Positions 60,342 to 64,000 of a DNA stretch of 64,000 nucleotides are shown in pieces. Position 1 is the first letter of the stretch. Each line of letters opens with the position of its first letter. The notes below the pieces were generated by a model that searched no databases, was not told the DNA's origin, and was given only the letters and a program-made list of their open reading frames with translations. The position numbers and the translations under genes were made by a program. Source of the DNA: Desulfuromonas soudanensis (GTDB lineage Bacteria > Desulfobacterota > Desulfuromonadia > Desulfuromonadales > WTL). The stretch spans positions 3,472,001-3,536,000 of the forward strand of contig NZ_CP010802.1 in assembly GCF_001278055.1 (NCBI RefSeq), written 5' to 3'.

Positions 60342-62471
60342 GTGAAAATGGACCGTTTATTCAAACAACTCTGCCTGCCGACCCTCTTGATCACGACCCT
60401 TTGTTCCGCCTTGGCCTTTGCCGACAGCGGCCCTGGTTCGCTCGACGAAGGGTATATCGAACAGAACTTCACCATCGGCTACCGCCTCGTTGACACTCGG
60501 GACAATCCCAACCGGGCGGCCGAATATGAAACCAACAACTCCAGCGTCACCCTTGGCGCCGAGGTCGAGGCCGGCCAGGGACCCAATCACCTCTCCCTCG
60601 GCCTCGATTACCTCGACCAGGACGATTACCGAGGGGATGCCCACCTCGACTACAAGGGGCTGCTGAGGCTGACGCTCTTCACCGACGCCTTTTTCCATAA
60701 TCTCGACCACGTCCCATACCTCAACCGACCGGTCGCCAGCACGCCGGGAAACCCGGCCGCCGTACCCGTCGCGACCGGTCCCAGCACCCTGATCGATTAT
60801 GCCGATGCCGATCCCGGCGACCATTACGGGGTCAAACTCGAGCAGTACGGCGGCAAATTCCGGGGGAAACACCCCGGGGTCCCCGCCCACCTCAATCTCG
60901 GCTACTGGCGTCTGGAACGCAGCGGAAAACAGCAGCTGCGCTATGTGGCCGAGGGGTCTCCCTGCTCCACCTGCCACATGAGGAGCCAGACCCGCAAACT
61001 CGACCGCGTCACCGAGGAAGTCACCGCCGGGTTCGACGTCCACCTCGGCCCCGTGGACCTGGTCTATGAATTTCTCAACCGCGACTTCCGTGACCAGCAG
61101 CCGATCCCCATCGATCCCTTCGAAGGTCTCGCGGGACAACGCATCACCGGCGACTGGGAACATGACGAAGCGCCGGACTCCCGGCTGACCTCCCACACCA
61201 TCCAGGCCCACACCTCCCTCTCCGGCGGAGTCGTCGGCGCCGCCAGTTTCACCATCGGCCAGAGGGAAAACCGCTCGAATTTGAGCGACGTGCGGCCGAT
61301 TAAATCAGAAACGGACTTTCAAAAAACCGCCGGCGATCTGACCCTGACCCCCTTCTCCCAACTGACCATCAATCTCCGCTATCGTCTTCTGGACATGGAC
61401 AACGACAACAGCGACACCCTGGTTGTCGACAGCCTCAATGTCGGACCGAACAACCCGCCCAACACCATCAACGTCCGGGAAAACGTCGATCTGACCACGG
61501 CCACCTACGAAGCCTCCCTCAGCTATCGTCCCGTACGCAGGCTGACCCTCAGGGCGGACTATAAACGCGAGGATATTCATCGCGGCAACACCGGCGCCCC
61601 CTTCCTCCCGACTCTTTTCACCGCTTTTGGCGGTGTCCATGTGATCGACCCGTACTGGGAATTGCCGGAAGACGAAGTCATCAACCGGTACAAGGTCAGC
61701 TTTTTCGCCCGTCCCCTGGACAAGGGGCGCCTGAAGGTGCGCGGCTGGTATCAGTACCGGACCAGCGACGACCCCGCCTACGGAACCTCCATCGAGGAAG
61801 GTCACCGCGGATTCGCCGCCCTCGACTGGCTCCTTTCTCCCCGCTTCGGGGTCAACACCACCGTCCGGGCCGATCGCACCGCCAAGCAGAACCAGACCGT
61901 TCTGCAATTTGACGGCAGTGCAAATCTTCAAGCCTACGAACTGGACCGCAAAAACGAAAACCAGAATTTTTCGGCCGGCCTCTGGTTTAACCCCGGCAAA
62001 GGGTCCCTGATCACCGCCAACTACGGGTATCTGCGGAGCAAGATCGTCCAGGATCTGCTGATCGGCAACGAACCGTCCCAGGCCAACATTGAAGCCGAGG
62101 ATGTCGATTACCTGCAACGGGTGCAGACGGTGTCCGTCGGCATCCAATGGCAGATCGTCCAAAAACTGCTCCTGCGGACCGAAGGGCGCCACATCCGCTC
62201 CCGGGCCTACTTCGACCCGCAATTCAGCTCCACCTTTTCGACCTTTTCCAATTTCCCCCCCGGCGCCATTGCCGCCGACTCCACCGGGCTGCGCGAGCTG
62301 ACCGAGCTCAACATCGAGCAAAACGGCCTGTCGGCCGGCTTCGATTGGACCCTGGTGAAGGGTTGGGATATTGCCGGAACCTACACCTACGACGCCTACG
62401 ACGACCGCACCAACGGACTCTACGAAGGAAAAGTCCAAACTTATCTGGCCAACCTGTCGAGGAGCTGGTAA
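60342..62471 (+). CDS. MtrB/PioB-type outer-membrane beta-barrel (porin of a porin-cytochrome complex)
   Basis: 709 aa. Signal peptide up to LCSALAFA. The rest is a long series of alternating amphipathic strands with acidic turns, and a final strand ending LANLSRSW with a C-terminal aromatic, as in barrel proteins. The length and YRLLDMDNDNSD-type repeats fit the MtrB/PioB family. A CSTCH motif (C208-H212), able to bind haem, lies in one loop. The GTG start has AGGAG upstream; ATG two codons later is possible. It should sheath the upstream cytochrome. Confidence 0.88.
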   Translation: MKMDRLFKQLCLPTLLITTLCSALAFADSGPGSLDEGYIEQNFTIGYRLVDTRDNPNRAAEYETNNSSVTLGAEVEAGQGPNHLSLGLDYLDQDDYRGDAHLDYKGLLRLTLFTDAFFHNLDHVPYLNRPVASTPGNPAAVPVATGPSTLIDYADADPGDHYGVKLEQYGGKFRGKHPGVPAHLNLGYWRLERSGKQQLRYVAEGSPCSTCHMRSQTRKLDRVTEEVTAGFDVHLGPVDLVYEFLNRDFRDQQPIPIDPFEGLAGQRITGDWEHDEAPDSRLTSHTIQAHTSLSGGVVGAASFTIGQRENRSNLSDVRPIKSETDFQKTAGDLTLTPFSQLTINLRYRLLDMDNDNSDTLVVDSLNVGPNNPPNTINVRENVDLTTATYEASLSYRPVRRLTLRADYKREDIHRGNTGAPFLPTLFTAFGGVHVIDPYWELPEDEVINRYKVSFFARPLDKGRLKVRGWYQYRTSDDPAYGTSIEEGHRGFAALDWLLSPRFGVNTTVRADRTAKQNQTVLQFDGSANLQAYELDRKNENQNFSAGLWFNPGKGSLITANYGYLRSKIVQDLLIGNEPSQANIEAEDVDYLQRVQTVSVGIQWQIVQKLLLRTEGRHIRSRAYFDPQFSSTFSTFSNFPPGAIAADSTGLRELTELNIEQNGLSAGFDWTLVKGWDIAGTYTYDAYDDRTNGLYEGKVQTYLANLSRSW

Positions 62472-62510
62472 TCTGCCTCGTGGCACGTCAACCCCTGCTC
62501 TCCCTGGACA

Positions 62511-63479
62511 GTGACCATGAACTATAAAATTCATTTTTTGTCCGCCTTCTTCCTGGCGCTCATGCTCCTCCCGGCCGTCCCGGCGAGTGCGGGGCCGCAG
62601 ATCGTGGCTGTCATCATCCCCGGCGATCTCCCCCGCTACGGCGAGGCCCATGCCGCTTTCCTCAAGATCCTCGAAAGCGGCGGGTATGGCGAGGACAAGG
62701 TCAAGGTCTTTGTCCAGAAACCGAATGCGGACCGGATGTCGATTACCAACAGCCTGCGGCGGGCCTCCTCGGCCGGCGCCGACCTCTTCATCACCTACGG
62801 CGGCGCGGCGACAGACGGAGCGGCCCAGGAAGCGAAGAAATCCGTCGTCCTCTTCGCCGACGTCTATGACCCCGTCGGGCTGGGGATCGTCAATACCCTC
62901 AGCGCCCCCGGCGTCAACCGCAGCGGCGCCAGCAGCATGATCCCGATGGCGCCCCTTCTCGAGGCTCTGTCGGCCATCGTCCCGGGTAAGAAAATCGGCG
63001 TTCTCTACAGCGGCGACGACAAGGATTCGGTCCTGCAGGTCCAGGAGTTCCAGACTCTTGCCCAAAAGCTCGGTTTCTCCCTCCTCAAGCAGGATGTGGG
63101 AACCCCCCAGGAGGCAGCCGGTGCCGTCGGCAAACTGGCAGGGGAAGCCGATGTCCTCTTTCTCTCCAATAGCCTGATGATCGGCACCAGGACCCAGGAG
63201 CTCCTCGCCCTGGCTTCCGCCAAGAAACTTCCGGTGATTTCCCAGATCCCCGGCCTGGCCGAGCAGGGCGCGCTCATCAACCTGGAAGCCGATCCCGATG
63301 AACAGGGGAAGCTCCTGGGGGTCCACACCCTGCAGGTGCTCGGCGGGCAGAAGGCCTTCATCCTTCCCGTCCGTTCGCCGAAAAAGATGGCGCTGGTCAT
63401 CAATCTCAAGACCGCCGGCGCCCTCGGGCTGAGTGTGCCGGCAAAAACTCTCGCCGCCGCCACCCGCGTCGTCCGCTGA
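62511..63479 (+). CDS. ABC-type substrate-binding protein (COG2984-like)
   Basis: 322 aa with a signal peptide (FFLALMLLPAVPASAG). Two alpha/beta lobes are visible (IVAVIIPGDLPRYGEAHAAF; KKIGVLYSGDDKDS), as in periplasmic binding proteins of the TrpX/DUF534 type. No permease or ATPase is nearby; the next gene is a sensor protein. It may thus present a ligand to that sensor rather than feed a transporter. The GTG at 62511 or the ATG at 62517 can start it. Confidence 0.85.
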   Translation: MTMNYKIHFLSAFFLALMLLPAVPASAGPQIVAVIIPGDLPRYGEAHAAFLKILESGGYGEDKVKVFVQKPNADRMSITNSLRRASSAGADLFITYGGAATDGAAQEAKKSVVLFADVYDPVGLGIVNTLSAPGVNRSGASSMIPMAPLLEALSAIVPGKKIGVLYSGDDKDSVLQVQEFQTLAQKLGFSLLKQDVGTPQEAAGAVGKLAGEADVLFLSNSLMIGTRTQELLALASAKKLPVISQIPGLAEQGALINLEADPDEQGKLLGVHTLQVLGGQKAFILPVRSPKKMALVINLKTAGALGLSVPAKTLAAATRVVR

Positions 63480-63509
63480 GGTCATCATCGAAGAAAAGGG
63501 CCTGATGCC

Positions 63510-64000
63510 ATGAACACATTGAAACTGCGCTGGAAAATTCTTCTTGCCCTTATCGGCCTCTCCGTCACCCCGATGATCGTCACGCTGGTTCTCATCTCCG
63601 GCCTGACCGACGACCTGATCCAGCGGGACATGAGCCAGCTCGCCGAGAGGACAGGTAATTTTGCCGAGCGCAGCACCGCCTCGTCGCAACGGGAGAACGC
63701 CAACTACATCGATCTTCTCTGCAGCAATACCGACGTGGTCAACGCCACCTACTACGCGACCCTGACCCAGGACGTCGACCAGCTCTCCGAACTCATCGTC
63801 CAGGCCCGCGCGCGTTACGACTTCGATCTCCTCGAGGTTCGCGGCACCGGCGGAGGGCGCCTGCTGCGCGTCGGTCGCGAGGGCCTGTCTCTCGACGAAA
63901 CCGTCGGGGCGGACCAGCTCCCGGCAAGCGGCGAAGCCAGCAGTGCCATCGGCGCCTTTGCCGGCCGACTCTCGATCATCGTCACCTCCCCGATCATGCT
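63510..64000 (+). CDS. Membrane sensor protein, 3' truncated (probable histidine kinase or similar)
   Basis: The first ~163 residues are in the window. MNTLKLRWKILLALIGLSVT begins a single N-terminal transmembrane helix (~10-32), followed by a periplasmic sensory domain (SQLAERTGNFAERS, YDFDLLEVRGTGGGRLLRVG) with a PAS/CACHE-like feel. The output domain lies beyond the window. AAAGGG is about ten bases upstream of the ATG. It follows the binding protein by 30 bp, so the two probably act together. Confidence 0.7.
   Translation, partial: MNTLKLRWKILLALIGLSVTPMIVTLVLISGLTDDLIQRDMSQLAERTGNFAERSTASSQRENANYIDLLCSNTDVVNATYYATLTQDVDQLSELIVQARARYDFDLLEVRGTGGGRLLRVGREGLSLDETVGADQLPASGEASSAIGAFAGRLSIIVTSPIM

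Overview
The window is GC-rich, densely coding chromosomal DNA. It most likely comes from a Desulfuromonadales/Geobacter-type bacterium. The grounds are a porin-cytochrome pair (a roughly ten-haem lipoprotein plus an MtrB/PioB-type barrel), sigma-54-like promoters with a sigma-54 activator, a yqeY-cvpA-mutS2-dnaG-rpoD macromolecular synthesis operon, ThyX, and an assimilatory APS-reductase pathway. No phage, insertion sequence or CRISPR was found. The assignment is inferred from gene content only.

Layout. 1-4.7 kb (+): haem/sirohaem synthesis (cobA-hemD fusion cut by the window edge, hemB), a membrane protein and an M16 peptidase. 5-7.8 kb (-): GAF-domain sigma-54 activator. 8-10.7 kb (+): RCK protein plus CPA2 cation/proton antiporter. 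11-12.7 kb (-): ABC-2 exporter. 12.8-15.8 kb: YprB-like exonuclease, tatBC and nadA. 16-21.7 kb (+): mfd and two parvulin-type foldases. 21.8-26.5 kb (-): thioesterase, LOG protein, cysteine-cluster protein, RNase P RNA, zinc-ribbon protein, Nif3-like protein and a CAU-anticodon tRNA. 26.6-33.6 kb (-): yqeY-cvpA-mutS2-dnaG-rpoD. 33.7-45.3 kb (-): rho, rpmE, thyX, prfA, prmC, murA, then hisG-D-B-H-A-F-IE. 45.7-50.4 kb: an exported lipoprotein, a beta-rich exported protein, gluQ, an Rrf2 regulator and amt. 50.8-59 kb (+): sulfate transport and assimilation (unknown gene, SLC13 transporter, cysH, cysD, cysNC, cysK), then a SAM-I riboswitch controlling a trans-sulfuration enzyme. 59.3-64 kb (+): multihaem cytochrome, porin, periplasmic binding protein and the start of a sensor protein.

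How the parts work together. The sulfur cluster imports sulfate, activates it to APS with CysDN, reduces APS directly with a [4Fe-4S] CysH, and makes cysteine with CysK. The APS-kinase tail of CysNC looks degenerate, which fits a pathway that does not need PAPS. The final cluster looks like an outer-membrane electron conduit coupled to a ligand-sensing module.

The most unusual non-coding content is a dispersed intergenic repeat family. Its copies are built from degenerate octamers (roughly CRCNRAGR), usually in inverted pairs, and different copies use different octamer versions. A second repeat, a six-copy 27-bp palindromic array with terminal inverted repeats, lies between hisA and hisF and supplies the hisA stop codon.
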